From Myxococcus llanfairpwllgwyngyllgogerychwyrndrobwllllantysiliogogogochensis (GTDB taxonomy: Bacteria > Myxococcota > Myxococcia > Myxococcales > Myxococcaceae): a stretch of 33,125 bases of DNA. Every line of letters starts with the position of its first letter. Position 1 is the stretch's first letter. The DNA lies in assembly GCF_006636215.1 (NCBI RefSeq), contig NZ_VIFM01000117.1, positions 1-33,125 of the forward strand. The letters run 5' to 3'. The notes under the pieces were generated by a model. That model was given only the letters and a program-made list of their open reading frames with translations, was not told where the DNA came from and ran no database searches. Shown here piece by piece: positions 22,003 to 29,046 of this stretch. The position numbers and the translations under genes are program-made.

Positions 22003-22499
22003 CGCGCGGACTCCGCCAGGTTCCGGGACATGAGGTGGTGCGGTCCGATGCCCGGCAGCTCGAACGCGTCTCCATGCGGCACGAAGCCCAGCGAGCGATA
22101 GAAGCCCGAGGCCGTCGACCGCGCGTTGCACCACAACTGCGTGCCCTTCTGTGTCACGGCGTGCTCCATGCAGGCCTTCAGCAGGGCCGCACCCAGGCCC
22201 TGTCCCTGTCGTCCCTGCTCCACGGCCATGCCCCGCAGGCGCCAGGCGGTGATGGCTTTCAGCGCGTAAGGTGGCGGCTCCCGGTACAGGGAGGCCACTC
22301 CGAGCAGGCGGCCTTCCGCATACAGGCCCAGGTGGAGGGTGTCCTTGTCGTCATCCCCTGGATAGACGACCGCCTCGGGAGGCTGGTGGGGACGGAGGAC
22401 GGCGCGGCGCAGCCCGCGCGTCTCGGCGGCTGGAATCCGGCGGATTTCTGATGAGCTCACGATTCGAGTATGCCGGTTTCCGACCTCGTGCGTCCTCAT
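21999..22499 (-). CDS. GNAT family N-acetyltransferase
   Basis: About 166 residues of a GNAT acetyltransferase. The acetyl-CoA motif is GRQGQGLGAALLKACMEHA (Q/RxxGxG/A). The preceding strand is WRLRGMAVE, and the closing segment NARSTASGFYRSLGFVPHGD is typical of the family. Its substrate cannot be told; such genes often acetylate small amines or peptide N termini. It is the first gene of an operon with pheA, overlapping it by 4 bp (ATGA). The start is uncertain: ATG 22499 is the longest, but GTG 22460 (VSSSEIRRIP) would leave more room for promoters between it and the divergent sigma gene. Neither has a clear Shine-Dalgarno. Confidence 0.88.
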   Translation of the reverse strand: MRTHEVGNRHTRIVSSSEIRRIPAAETRGLRRAVLRPHQPPEAVVYPGDDDKDTLHLGLYAEGRLLGVASLYREPPPYALKAITAWRLRGMAVEQGRQGQGLGAALLKACMEHAVTQKGTQLWCNARSTASGFYRSLGFVPHGDAFELPGIGPHHLMSRNLAESAR

Positions 22500-22531
22500 T
22501 CCGTGGAAGCCGACGAGGAGGTCGTTTCACC

Positions 22532-23086
22532 GTGAAGGGTACCGCCATCCTGGAGGAGCCTGGAAGCCCAGCGCGCGCCGTGGCCGCGTTGGATTTCGAC
22601 GCGCTCCTGGAGGCGGAGCAGGGCGTGTTGCTGCGGCTGGCTCGGCGGTTGGTGTGGGATGGGGAGGAGGCGAGGGACCTGGTGCAGGCCGCCCTGGCTG
22701 ATGCCTACGAGAAGCGTCATTTGCTGAGGGACGCGAAGGCCGGGCCCGCCTGGCTGCGCCGCATCCTGGTGTCACGGGCCATGGGCCACTTGCGGCGGCG
22801 GCGCGTGTGGAACGTGCTGCGTGAAGCCCTGGACTGGGGGACGCCGCTGGACCTCTCTCCGGAGGAGCGTTTCGTCGGCGCCGAGCGGTGGCGGGCGTTG
22901 GGTCGCGCGGTGCGAGCGCTCCCCGCGCAGCAGTCCACGGCCTTCACCCTGCGCTACCTGGAGGGTTTGGAGCTGGACGCCGTCGCGGAGGCGATGGGCA
23001 TTGGCCGGGGCACCGTCCGCATCCACTTGTATCGCGCACTCAAGAAGCTCAAGGCCGAACAGGCCCTGGAAGGAGACACGCCATGA
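22532..23086 (+). CDS. ECF-type RNA polymerase sigma factor
   Basis: 184 residues, normal ECF sigma length, with region 2 (RLARRLVWDGEEARDLVQAA, the promoter-melting and -10 part) and region 4 (TAFTLRYLEGLELDAVAEAM then GIGRGTVRIHLYRALKKLK, the -35-binding HTH). The start is GTG 22532, with AGGAGG ending 10 nt upstream; a longer reading from ATG 22451 would add a basic, low-conservation extension. The stop overlaps the anti-sigma start (ATGA). Together with the next two genes it forms a sigma/anti-sigma/sensor set. Such sigma factors usually activate their own operon; I could not identify the promoter in 22460-22531. Confidence 0.9.
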   Translation: MKGTAILEEPGSPARAVAALDFDALLEAEQGVLLRLARRLVWDGEEARDLVQAALADAYEKRHLLRDAKAGPAWLRRILVSRAMGHLRRRRVWNVLREALDWGTPLDLSPEERFVGAERWRALGRAVRALPAQQSTAFTLRYLEGLELDAVAEAMGIGRGTVRIHLYRALKKLKAEQALEGDTP

Positions 23087-23709
23087 GATGCCACGACGTG
23101 GCCACCGCCCTCCTGGAGTCCTCACCACCGTGGTCTCCGGAAGCGCGGGCCCACCTGGAGGGCTGTGAGGACTGTCGCACGCTGGCCGCCGTGCATGCCT
23201 CGGCGTCCGGGCTGCGCCTGCCCCAGCCGCCGCCCCTGGCCCCCGTGCCTCGCGAGGCCGTGCTGCGGGAAGTGCGTCGCCGCAAGGTGCGCCGTCGCGC
23301 CGTCGCCGGGGTCGTCGCCTCCTTCTGTGTCGGTCTGGTGACGTGGCTGTCGGGCCTTGAGGCGCCTTCCTCACCAGGGGCTCCCGCGCTCCACGAGGCG
23401 CGGGTCGAATTGCCCGACGAGCCTGGCACCGCGCCGCATCCCGAGCTGGGTCTGCGCCGCGCCGAGGGGGCCGACGACGTCGACCTGGACTCCGTGGCCC
23501 GGGCCGTTCGCGCCGAGCGCGGCTCGCTGTCGTGGCTCGTCACGGAGGTGCGCGGTTACTCGCGCCGAGACGTGGTGTTCCGCGACGACACCTACAAACC
23601 TTTCGGGACGATGGCCGCGTGGCTGCGTCCCCCTGATTCCCGCGCGCTGGAAAACCCGCCGTTCCGAACGGCGGTCCTCCCACTCAATCCACAGGAGTCG
23701 TTGCCATGA
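23083..23709 (+). CDS. Zinc-finger anti-sigma factor, single-pass membrane
   Basis: A 208-residue anti-sigma factor. The N terminus holds a ZAS zinc-finger pattern, with His4 and then HLEGCEDC (H-x3-C-x2-C), which clamps the sigma factor in the cytoplasm. A basic stretch (VRRRKVRRRAVAG) precedes one membrane helix (about 78-92, VVASFCVGLVTWL), and a periplasmic domain of about 110 residues follows. It starts on the ATGA overlap with the sigma gene, with AGGAGA 6 nt upstream, and ends in an ATGA overlap with the sensor-like gene. Release of sigma on an envelope signal is the expected mechanism. The periplasmic part has no motif I recognise. Confidence 0.88.
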   Translation: MRCHDVATALLESSPPWSPEARAHLEGCEDCRTLAAVHASASGLRLPQPPPLAPVPREAVLREVRRRKVRRRAVAGVVASFCVGLVTWLSGLEAPSSPGAPALHEARVELPDEPGTAPHPELGLRRAEGADDVDLDSVARAVRAERGSLSWLVTEVRGYSRRDVVFRDDTYKPFGTMAAWLRPPDSRALENPPFRTAVLPLNPQESLP

Positions 23710-24290
23710 AGAAGACACCCGTTGCCACGCTGCTCACGGCCGCGCTGGCCCCGCTGCTGCTGTCGCCCATGTCCGCCCTGGCCCAGCCGGAGGATGACTT
23801 CGTCCTCCACCGCCAGGGTCCTGGCGCCCCCATGATTCACCACGTGGGGCCCGGCGGAGGCGCGCTTCCTCCGGGACAGTTCCCCGCCGCCGCTCACGGC
23901 ATCCCCCCGCACCTGGTGGAGAAGCTGGGTGTTCCGCGCGAGGTGGCCAAGCAGGTGCAGGAGCTGACGTTCGATGCCAACGAGGCCATCATCCCGCTGG
24001 AGGCGGACCTGAAGCGGGCGCAGCTCCAACTGGAGCGCCTGTTGAGCGCGGACTCCACCGACGAGAACGCCGTGCTCAAGCAGGTGGACGAGGTGGGCCG
24101 CGCGGAGACGGCGGTGCGCCGCAACCGCCTGGGGTTGATGGTCCGCATCAAGAAGCTGCTCGGCCCCGAGCTGTGGCGCAAGCTGGAGGCGGAGCTGGGC
24201 ACGGTGCGCATCCAGAAGCGCATCGAGATTCGCAAGGGTCCTCCGGGTGACGGTGAGGCCGGAAGTCCCCCGCCGCCGCGCAAGCCGTAG
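23706..24290 (+). CDS. Periplasmic Spy/CpxP/CnrX-like sensor protein
   Basis: 194 residues with a signal peptide (1-26, MKKTPVATLLTAALAPLLLS then PMSALA) and a helical mature part (about 65-175) rich in Glu, Lys, Arg and Leu: VAKQVQELTFDANEAIIPLE, then ADLKRAQLQLERLL. This resembles the Spy/CpxP/ZraP/CnrX (heavy-metal resistance/sensor) family of helical-hairpin periplasmic proteins. The N-terminal region of the mature protein has several His residues (HRQG, MIHHVG) that could bind metal. It overlaps the anti-sigma stop by 4 bp and probably tells the anti-sigma factor when to release sigma, as CnrX does in CnrYXH. No metal ligand set is proven. Confidence 0.78.
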   Translation: MKKTPVATLLTAALAPLLLSPMSALAQPEDDFVLHRQGPGAPMIHHVGPGGGALPPGQFPAAAHGIPPHLVEKLGVPREVAKQVQELTFDANEAIIPLEADLKRAQLQLERLLSADSTDENAVLKQVDEVGRAETAVRRNRLGLMVRIKKLLGPELWRKLEAELGTVRIQKRIEIRKGPPGDGEAGSPPPPRKP

Positions 24291-24302
24291 CGTTCCGGAC
24301 AG

Positions 24303-24353
24303 ACGCGGGCCCATTCGACCTGCCCCTCCAAGGTGTCGCGGATGGGCCCGCGT
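24303..24353. promoter_or_regulatory. 12-bp inverted repeat before the permease gene
   Basis: ACGCGGGCCCAT (24303-24314) and ATGGGCCCGCGT (24342-24353) are perfectly complementary around a 27-nt loop that can form a short inner stem. It ends 12 bp before the permease ATG. It could terminate the sigma operon or attenuate the permease. There is no T-run. Confidence 0.5.
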
Positions 24354-24365
24354 ATCCTGGGCGTC

Positions 24366-25847
24366 ATGGCCAACCTTCCGGACCATGAGCGTCAGCTGGA
24401 GGAGGATGCCGCCCAGCTCCAGCGCCTGGGGTATGCGCAGCAGCTCTTGCGCGGCATGGGCGGCTTCTCCAACTTCGCCGTCTCCTTCTCCATCATCTCC
24501 ATCCTCACCGGAGCGGTGACGCTCTACGGCCACGGGCTGCGCTTCGGCGGGCCCTTCGTCATGGGCGTGGGCTGGCCCCTGGTCGCGGTGATGACGCTGG
24601 CGGTGGCGGCGAGCCTCGCGCAGCTCGCGTCGTCCTTCCCCACCGCGGGCGCGCTCTACCACTGGGCCGCGATGCTGGGTGGCCCCCGGGTGGGCTTCTT
24701 CACCGCGTGGCTCAACACGCTGGGCCAGTTCGCAATCACCGCGGGCATCGACTATGGCCTGGCCGAATTCCTCGCGGACATGCTCGGCTGGCCTCGCGAG
24801 CGCGCCTCGGTGCTGCCCCTCTACGCGGCCATCCTCCTGTCCCACGCGGTGTTGAACCACGTGGGCGTGCGCGTCGTCGCGTGGCTCAATGACTTCTCCG
24901 CCTGGTACCACGTCGCGGGCGTCGCGGTGCTCATCGGCGCGCTCGCGGTGTTCGCTCCGAAGCAGGACGCGGCCTTCCTGCTCACGCGCTTCAGCTCGGA
25001 GACGCCGTGGTACGCCTACGGCTTCCTCATCGGCCTCTTGCAGGCGCAGTGGACCTTCACCGGCTACGACGCCAGCGCGCACATCTCCGAGGAGACGCGA
25101 GACCCCACGCGCAACGCCCCCTGGGGCATCTTCCTGTCCGTGGCCGTCAGCGCCGTGGCGGGCTACCTGCTCCTGGGCGCGGTGACGCTGGCCATCCAGG
25201 ACCTGCCGACGACGGCCGCCGCGGCCAACCCGTTCCTGTACGTGCTGACGCAGGCGCTGGGCCCCTCGCTCGGGGGCGCGTTGGTGTGGGTGGCCATTGG
25301 CGCCATGTGGTTCTGTGGACTGTCCTCGGTGACGTCCAACTCGCGCATGCTGTTCGCCTTCGCGCGCGACAACGGGCTGCCCGCGTCGAAGTGGCTGGCC
25401 CAGGTGTCGCCGCGCTTCCGGAGTCCCGCCGTGGCGGTCTGGGTGTCCGTGGCGGGCTCGGGACTGGTCGCGCTGTGGGCGGAGGCGTACGCGGCCATGG
25501 TGGCGCTGAGCACGCTGGCGCTCTACGCGTCCTACGCCTTGCCCGTCTGGGTGGGCTTGCGCGCCCGCCGCGCCGGCACGTGGTCCCACCGGGGGCCTTG
25601 GGACCTGGGCCGCGCGTCGCCGTGGGTCAACGGCGTGGCGCTGACGTGGAGCGCGGTGGTGATGGTGCTGTTCGTGCTGCCGCCCAACCAGCTCGCCGGC
25701 TACACGTTCGCCGGCGCGCTGGTGCTGCTGGGGCTCTACTGGGGTTTCTTCCAGCGCCACACCTTCACGGGGCCCCAGGTGACGCTGCTGCGGCCTCCCG
25801 CGTCCAGGGCTACTTCGGCAGCGCCGTCTTCCCCATCTTCAGGATGA
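24366..25847 (+). CDS. APC family amino acid permease
   Basis: A 493-residue membrane protein with about twelve hydrophobic segments, of the amino acid-polyamine-organocation family, GABA/choline permease-like branch. Features: GGFSNFAVSFSIISILTGAV in helix 1, FPTAGALYHWAAMLGG in helix 3, SAHISEETRDPTRNAPWGIF at the conserved helix 6/cytoplasmic loop, and SSVTSNSRMLFAFARDNGLP at the loop after helix 8. It should import an amino acid or amine by proton or sodium coupling; the substrate cannot be fixed. ATG 24366 is preferred over a GTG at 24333 lying within the upstream hairpin loop. Its last 38 bp overlap the convergent EVE gene. The low-complexity C-terminal tail lies in that overlap. Confidence 0.92.
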   Translation: MANLPDHERQLEEDAAQLQRLGYAQQLLRGMGGFSNFAVSFSIISILTGAVTLYGHGLRFGGPFVMGVGWPLVAVMTLAVAASLAQLASSFPTAGALYHWAAMLGGPRVGFFTAWLNTLGQFAITAGIDYGLAEFLADMLGWPRERASVLPLYAAILLSHAVLNHVGVRVVAWLNDFSAWYHVAGVAVLIGALAVFAPKQDAAFLLTRFSSETPWYAYGFLIGLLQAQWTFTGYDASAHISEETRDPTRNAPWGIFLSVAVSAVAGYLLLGAVTLAIQDLPTTAAAANPFLYVLTQALGPSLGGALVWVAIGAMWFCGLSSVTSNSRMLFAFARDNGLPASKWLAQVSPRFRSPAVAVWVSVAGSGLVALWAEAYAAMVALSTLALYASYALPVWVGLRARRAGTWSHRGPWDLGRASPWVNGVALTWSAVVMVLFVLPPNQLAGYTFAGALVLLGLYWGFFQRHTFTGPQVTLLRPPASRATSAAPSSPSSG

Positions 25848-26238
25848 GCTTGAAGTGCTCGGCGGTGACGGAGGCCACGCTGAGCCGGCTGCGGGTGATG
25901 AGCGGGAAGTCCTTCAGCGTGGCGGTGGCCTTGACGGTGGCCAGGTCCACGGCCTGCTTGAAGGGGAGGAGGGCCGCCACCTTCACGGAGGCCCAGTCCT
26001 CGTCGGGCGCCGTGGAGTCGGGACCCGCGGAGGTGAGCACCTTCGCGATGCCGACCACGGCCTTGCCTTCATTGGAGTGGTAGTAGAGGCAGAGGTCGCC
26101 GGGCTTCATCGCCCGCAGGTTGTTGCGCGCCTCGAAGCTGCGGATGCCCGTCCACTCCGTCTGCTTGTCCTTCTCGAGCTGCGCGTACGCGTAGACCGAC
26201 GGCTCGCTCTTGATGAGCCAGTACTGGGGGTTCGCCAT
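25810..26238 (-). CDS. EVE domain protein
   Basis: A 142-residue EVE (PUA-like) domain protein, close to the usual length. It starts MANPQYWLIKSEPSVYAYAQ and has the conserved WTGIRSFEARNNLRAMKPGD and LCLYYHSN segments. EVE proteins bind modified bases in DNA or RNA; the family includes human THYN1, and bacterial members sometimes occur with defence systems, though nothing here suggests that. It follows the TetR-family gene by 28 bp on the same strand and may be co-transcribed. Its 3' end overlaps the convergent permease by 38 bp. Confidence 0.92.
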   Translation of the reverse strand: MANPQYWLIKSEPSVYAYAQLEKDKQTEWTGIRSFEARNNLRAMKPGDLCLYYHSNEGKAVVGIAKVLTSAGPDSTAPDEDWASVKVAALLPFKQAVDLATVKATATLKDFPLITRSRLSVASVTAEHFKLILKMGKTALPK

Positions 26239-26266
26239 GGCGGCGCACCATAGAGCAGCACGGCCG

Positions 26267-26845
26267 CTAGTGCAGCCAACGCGACGGTGCGCCGGGACTC
26301 CCGGGCGATGTGCTCGAGTCGTCCACGCTTTCCGTCGTCACCCGCACCTCCAGCAGGGTGCGCTCGACGGACCGGAGTCCCGAGGCCAGGGCGAGCGCCA
26401 CGCCCTTCGGGTCGTGGAACGTGGACCCACCCCCGGTGTTTCCCCCGGTCAGCGCGGACTCGAGCAGGGCGACCTCCTGCTCCCACAGGTCCGTGAGCAG
26501 CGGGTCCAGGCGGGGCAGGACGTCGAGCAGGGCCTCCGAGGACACGTGCAGCTCCTGGAGGATGCGCTCGACCTGCTCCTGTCGGGTCTCCACGAAGGCC
26601 GCCACCTTGGTCTCCGGGGTGGGCGCTCGCGCGACTGCCTGCTCTATCCGCGCGAAGGCTTCACACCAGACCTGCCTCACCACCACCGCGAACAAGGCCT
26701 CCTTGCTCTCGAAGTGGCCGTGGACGCGCCCCGGCTCCAGGCCCGCGCGCCGGGCGATGTCCTCCAGCGAGGAGGCGGAGAAGCCGAGCCGGGCGAAGCT
26801 CTCCGTGGCGGCGGCGAGGATGGCGGTGCGGTGCTCGGTGCTCAT
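26267..26845 (-). CDS. TetR family transcriptional regulator
   Basis: A 192-residue TetR-type repressor. The N-terminal HTH reads RTAILAAATESFARLGFSAS, then SLEDIARRAGLEPGRVHGHF and ESKEALFAVV. The C-terminal helical domain (about 60-180) binds an unknown ligand and mediates dimerisation. It lies between the MarR and EVE genes on the same strand, 81 bp after the MarR stop, so the three may form a small operon. I see no clear TetR operator in 26846-26926. The C-terminal tail is Ser/Pro-rich. Its target is unknown. Confidence 0.9.
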   Translation of the reverse strand: MSTEHRTAILAAATESFARLGFSASSLEDIARRAGLEPGRVHGHFESKEALFAVVVRQVWCEAFARIEQAVARAPTPETKVAAFVETRQEQVERILQELHVSSEALLDVLPRLDPLLTDLWEQEVALLESALTGGNTGGGSTFHDPKGVALALASGLRSVERTLLEVRVTTESVDDSSTSPGSPGAPSRWLH

Positions 26846-26926
26846 GGTCTTGTTCGGGGTCTCGAGGGTGAGGACTGCAAACGGCTGTGCGTCGCGGGTG
26901 ACTTCGATGCCACCCCCAGGGCCGAC

Positions 26927-27433
26927 CTACTTCGAGCCGCTGCTCATGAGCGTGAGGAGGCGGTCCGCGAGCCTGAAGGTGATTTCCTGCTCCAGCGGGT
27001 CCATGGTTCCGATGAAGAAGCCCAGGCCCGTCTCGATGCGGTTCGCGATTTCGGCGTAGAGCGCTCGGCCCGCCGCCGTGAGCGTGTTGACCACGGTGCG
27101 CCGGTCGTCGGGATGCCGGGTTCGTGCGACCAGGCCCCGGTGCTCCAGCCGGTCCACCACGCCGGTGATGCTCTTGTCATTGATGTCCGCGAGCCGCGAA
27201 AGCTCACCGGTGTGCAGGGGCCCGTCGTAGCCCAGCCAGAGAATCACGTGGAACTGGGGCGAGCTGAGGTCCTCTTCCTGGCAGAGCTGGCTGATGGGGT
27301 CCCGGAGGACGGCCCGTGCCCGGTTGAAGCTCATCAGCTTCTGCAGAAGGCTCGCCCCCAACTCGCGCTGCGCGGGGGTGCACTTGAGCGGGGAGGGTGT
27401 CGCCTTCTTCGCGCCCTTCTTCGTCCGGACCAT
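26927..27433 (-). CDS. MarR family transcriptional regulator
   Basis: 168 residues with a winged helix-turn-helix of the MarR family: SSPQFHVILWLGYDGPLHTG, ELSRLADINDKSITGVVDRL then EHRGLVARTRHPDDRRTVVN, the wing typical of MarR. The basic, Lys-rich N terminus (MVRTKKGAKKA) is not usual. MarR proteins are dimeric repressors released by small phenolic or redox ligands. It diverges from the SDR gene, and a 27-bp near-palindrome in their shared interval (27451-27477) is the likely binding site, so it should control both itself and the SDR. Confidence 0.92.
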   Translation of the reverse strand: MVRTKKGAKKATPSPLKCTPAQRELGASLLQKLMSFNRARAVLRDPISQLCQEEDLSSPQFHVILWLGYDGPLHTGELSRLADINDKSITGVVDRLEHRGLVARTRHPDDRRTVVNTLTAAGRALYAEIANRIETGLGFFIGTMDPLEQEITFRLADRLLTLMSSGSK

Positions 27434-27450
27434 GCCCGGCGAGAACTACA

Positions 27451-27477
27451 CCACATCACGGATACTCCGCAATGTGG
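27451..27477. promoter_or_regulatory. Predicted MarR operator between marR-like and SDR genes
   Basis: A near-palindrome: left arm CCACATCACGGA (27451-27462), centre TAC, right arm TCCGCAATGTGG (27466-27477). Ten of twelve arm positions are complementary. Its centre lies about 30 bp from the marR start. Its place between a MarR gene and a divergent target gene is the typical arrangement. Confidence 0.6.
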
Positions 27478-27582
27478 GCTGACCACGCCGTGACGGACGG
27501 GGCGACCGGGAGCGCCGAACACCGGGCTGGCGAGGGGCCCCCCCAGCCGTTACCAACCGCCGCCTATTTCGAGAGGGAACGA

Positions 27583-28377
27583 ATGGACCTGGATCTGAAG
27601 AACAAGGTTGCGCTGGTGAGCGGCTCCACGGCGGGCATTGGCCTGTCCATCGTGGAGGCCCTGGCCCGGGAGGGCGCGGAGGTCATCGTCAATGGACGCA
27701 CGAAGGAGCGCGTGGACGCGGCCATCGCGGAGGTCCGCCGCAAGCAGCCGGACGCGAAGCTGCGCGGAGTTCCGGGAGACCTGGGCACGAGCGAGGGCGC
27801 GGCGCTGATGGTCAAGGCCGTTCCCCATGTGGACATCCTGGTCAACAACCTGGGCGTGTTCGAGCCCAAGCCCTTCGAGGCCATCTCCGACGAGGACTGG
27901 CTGAACATCTTCGACGTGAACGTGATGAGCGGCGTGCGGCTCAGCCGGCACTACCTCAAGGGCATGCGCGAGAAGAACTGGGGCCGCATCGTCTTCATCT
28001 CCAGCGAGTCCGGCGTGCAGATTCCCGTGGAGATGATTCACTACGGCGTCACGAAGACGGCGCAGATCGCGCTCGCGCGCGGAATCGCGGAGGGCCTGTC
28101 CGGGACGAACATCACCTCGAACTCCATCCTCCCGGGGCCCACGCGCTCCGAAGGCGTGGAGGAGTTCCTCAAGAGCCTGTCGAAGCAGCAGGGCGTGGAC
28201 GTGGCCACGGTGGAGCGCGAGTTCTTCAAGAGCGCGCGGCCGTCGTCGCTGCTCCAGCGCTTCGCGCGCACGGACGAGGTCGCCTCGCTGGTGGCCTTCG
28301 TGTGCAGCCCGCAGGCGTCGGGCATCAACGGCTCGGCGTTGCGCGTGGATGGCGGAGTGGTGCGCGCCATTCCTTGA
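27583..28377 (+). CDS. Short-chain dehydrogenase/reductase
   Basis: 264 residues of a classical SDR. Cofactor site SGSTAGIG near the N terminus (S in place of the usual T), NNLG (NNAG position) in DILVNNLGVF, catalytic Ser in FISSESGV and the YxxxK pair in HYGVTKTAQ. C-terminal GINGSALRVDGGVV matches the family. It oxidises or reduces an alcohol or ketone with NAD(P); the substrate is unknown. Start ATG 27583 with GAGAGGG just upstream. It is divergent from the MarR gene, which probably represses it, and may protect against or process the compound sensed by MarR. Confidence 0.93.
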   Translation: MDLDLKNKVALVSGSTAGIGLSIVEALAREGAEVIVNGRTKERVDAAIAEVRRKQPDAKLRGVPGDLGTSEGAALMVKAVPHVDILVNNLGVFEPKPFEAISDEDWLNIFDVNVMSGVRLSRHYLKGMREKNWGRIVFISSESGVQIPVEMIHYGVTKTAQIALARGIAEGLSGTNITSNSILPGPTRSEGVEEFLKSLSKQQGVDVATVEREFFKSARPSSLLQRFARTDEVASLVAFVCSPQASGINGSALRVDGGVVRAIP

Positions 28378-28405
28378 GTGCGACCCCGGACGGGGTTGAC
28401 GTCTG

Positions 28406-28445
28406 AAAAACAAAAGGCCCGATGTCCTCGCGGGCATCGGGCCTT
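28406..28445. terminator. Bidirectional intrinsic terminator between SDR and small membrane protein gene
   Basis: AAGGCCCGATG (28414-28424) pairs perfectly with CATCGGGCCTT (28435-28445) around a 10-nt loop. The A-rich run before it (28406-28414) is a T-run on the minus strand, so it is a textbook terminator for the minus-strand gene. It may serve the SDR gene too. Confidence 0.85.
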
Positions 28446-28469
28446 CTACTGATATCTCGTGTCGAGGCG

Positions 28470-28667
28470 TCAGGCCTGGTTCGCCATGCCCCGCGTCGTG
28501 TCCTCGGCCGTCTTGCCGCTCAACAGCGCGCTGCTCGCGTAGAGGGCCAGCCCCATCACCCCGAGCGCCGCCGCTTCCGTCTGGGCCGCGAAGGCGACGC
28601 CCATCCACGTCATCACTCCGGTTCCCATCGCGAACGCCGCCGCCACCGCCCCCGCTGCCTTCCTCAT
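28470..28667 (-). CDS. Small two-helix membrane protein, function unknown
   Basis: 65 residues (MRKAAGAVAAAFAMGTGVMT onward) with two hydrophobic helices (about 5-27 and 33-50) and a polar tail. I do not recognise a family. ATG 28667 has GGGAG 7 nt upstream; the frame is open back to 28730, but the extra residues look non-coding. It has its own strong terminator. It lies beside the exo control region on the opposite strand, and its promoter must lie within 28668-28900. Confidence 0.6.
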   Translation of the reverse strand: MRKAAGAVAAAFAMGTGVMTWMGVAFAAQTEAAALGVMGLALYASSALLSGKTAEDTTRGMANQA

Positions 28668-28800
28668 CCGCTCGCTCCCTGTCTGCCGGGCCCAGGGGCC
28701 CGTTGTGGAACCAAAACTCCTCTCCCTCAACAGACTTCAATTCGCGTGCCGCGCACACACGGTGCGGAATGAGAAGCCACGTGCCCCGCAGTGGGAAAAT

Positions 28801-28824
28801 GTCTTCCATCAACAGGAGGAAGAC
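28801..28824. promoter_or_regulatory. Perfect dyad, candidate enhancer site for exo
   Basis: GTCTTCC (28801-28807) and GGAAGAC (28818-28824) form a perfect inverted repeat with a 10-nt spacer. It lies about 160 bp upstream of the predicted exo transcription start, a normal distance for an enhancer-binding protein dimer. Confidence 0.45.
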
Positions 28825-28867
28825 TGTCGAAAACACCGGGCCATCCCCCCGTCCGATGCCAGTAATT

Positions 28868-28886
28868 CTTCCCGGACCGCGGGAGG
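28868..28886. promoter_or_regulatory. Second, imperfect dyad upstream of exo
   Basis: CTTCCCG (28868-28874) and CGGGAGG (28880-28886) are complementary at six of seven positions with a 5-nt spacer. It lies about 97 bp before the predicted start. Weaker than the first dyad and of different spacing. Confidence 0.25.
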
Positions 28887-28947
28887 TCGAATCGCTGGGC
28901 ATTTCGTAACCCACGACGATCCATGGGTTTTCCCTCCCAGGGCTGCA

Positions 28948-28963
28948 TGGCACACCCGCTGCT
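28948..28963 (+). promoter_or_regulatory. Predicted sigma-54 promoter of the exo operon
   Basis: TGGCACACCCGCTGCT: a complete -24 part (TGGCACA), GG-N10-GC spacing and a -12 part CTGCT, one base off TTGCW. Transcription would begin near 28974, leaving about 72 nt before exoA. Sigma-54 control fits exo in M. xanthus, where the enhancer-binding protein Nla6 is reported to regulate exo. Confidence 0.65.
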
Positions 28964-29046
28964 ATGGCAACCGCGCCGGGTAGGACGGGACGAGTTCCGC
29001 GGGTGCGGGACTCCAAGAGACATCCGCAGCGACGAGGGAGAGGACG

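Larger units (their letters stand above)
28668..29046. other. 379-bp gene-free control region before exoA
   Basis: Less GC-rich than its surroundings. It holds a perfect 7+7 dyad (28801-28824), a weaker dyad (28868-28886) and a sigma-54 -24/-12 element (28948-28963). Beyond these I see no gene and no RNA. It must also contain the promoter of the divergent small membrane protein gene, which I could not place. Confidence 0.6.

Noticed and set aside
23592..25760. Long minus-strand frame opposite the sensor and permease genes
   Set aside because: It has the same Arg/His/Gly-rich shadow composition and covers well-supported genes on the other strand.
25810..26238. EVE gene as part of a defence island
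   Set aside because: The neighbours are regulators, an SDR and a permease; no nuclease, methylase or other defence gene is present.
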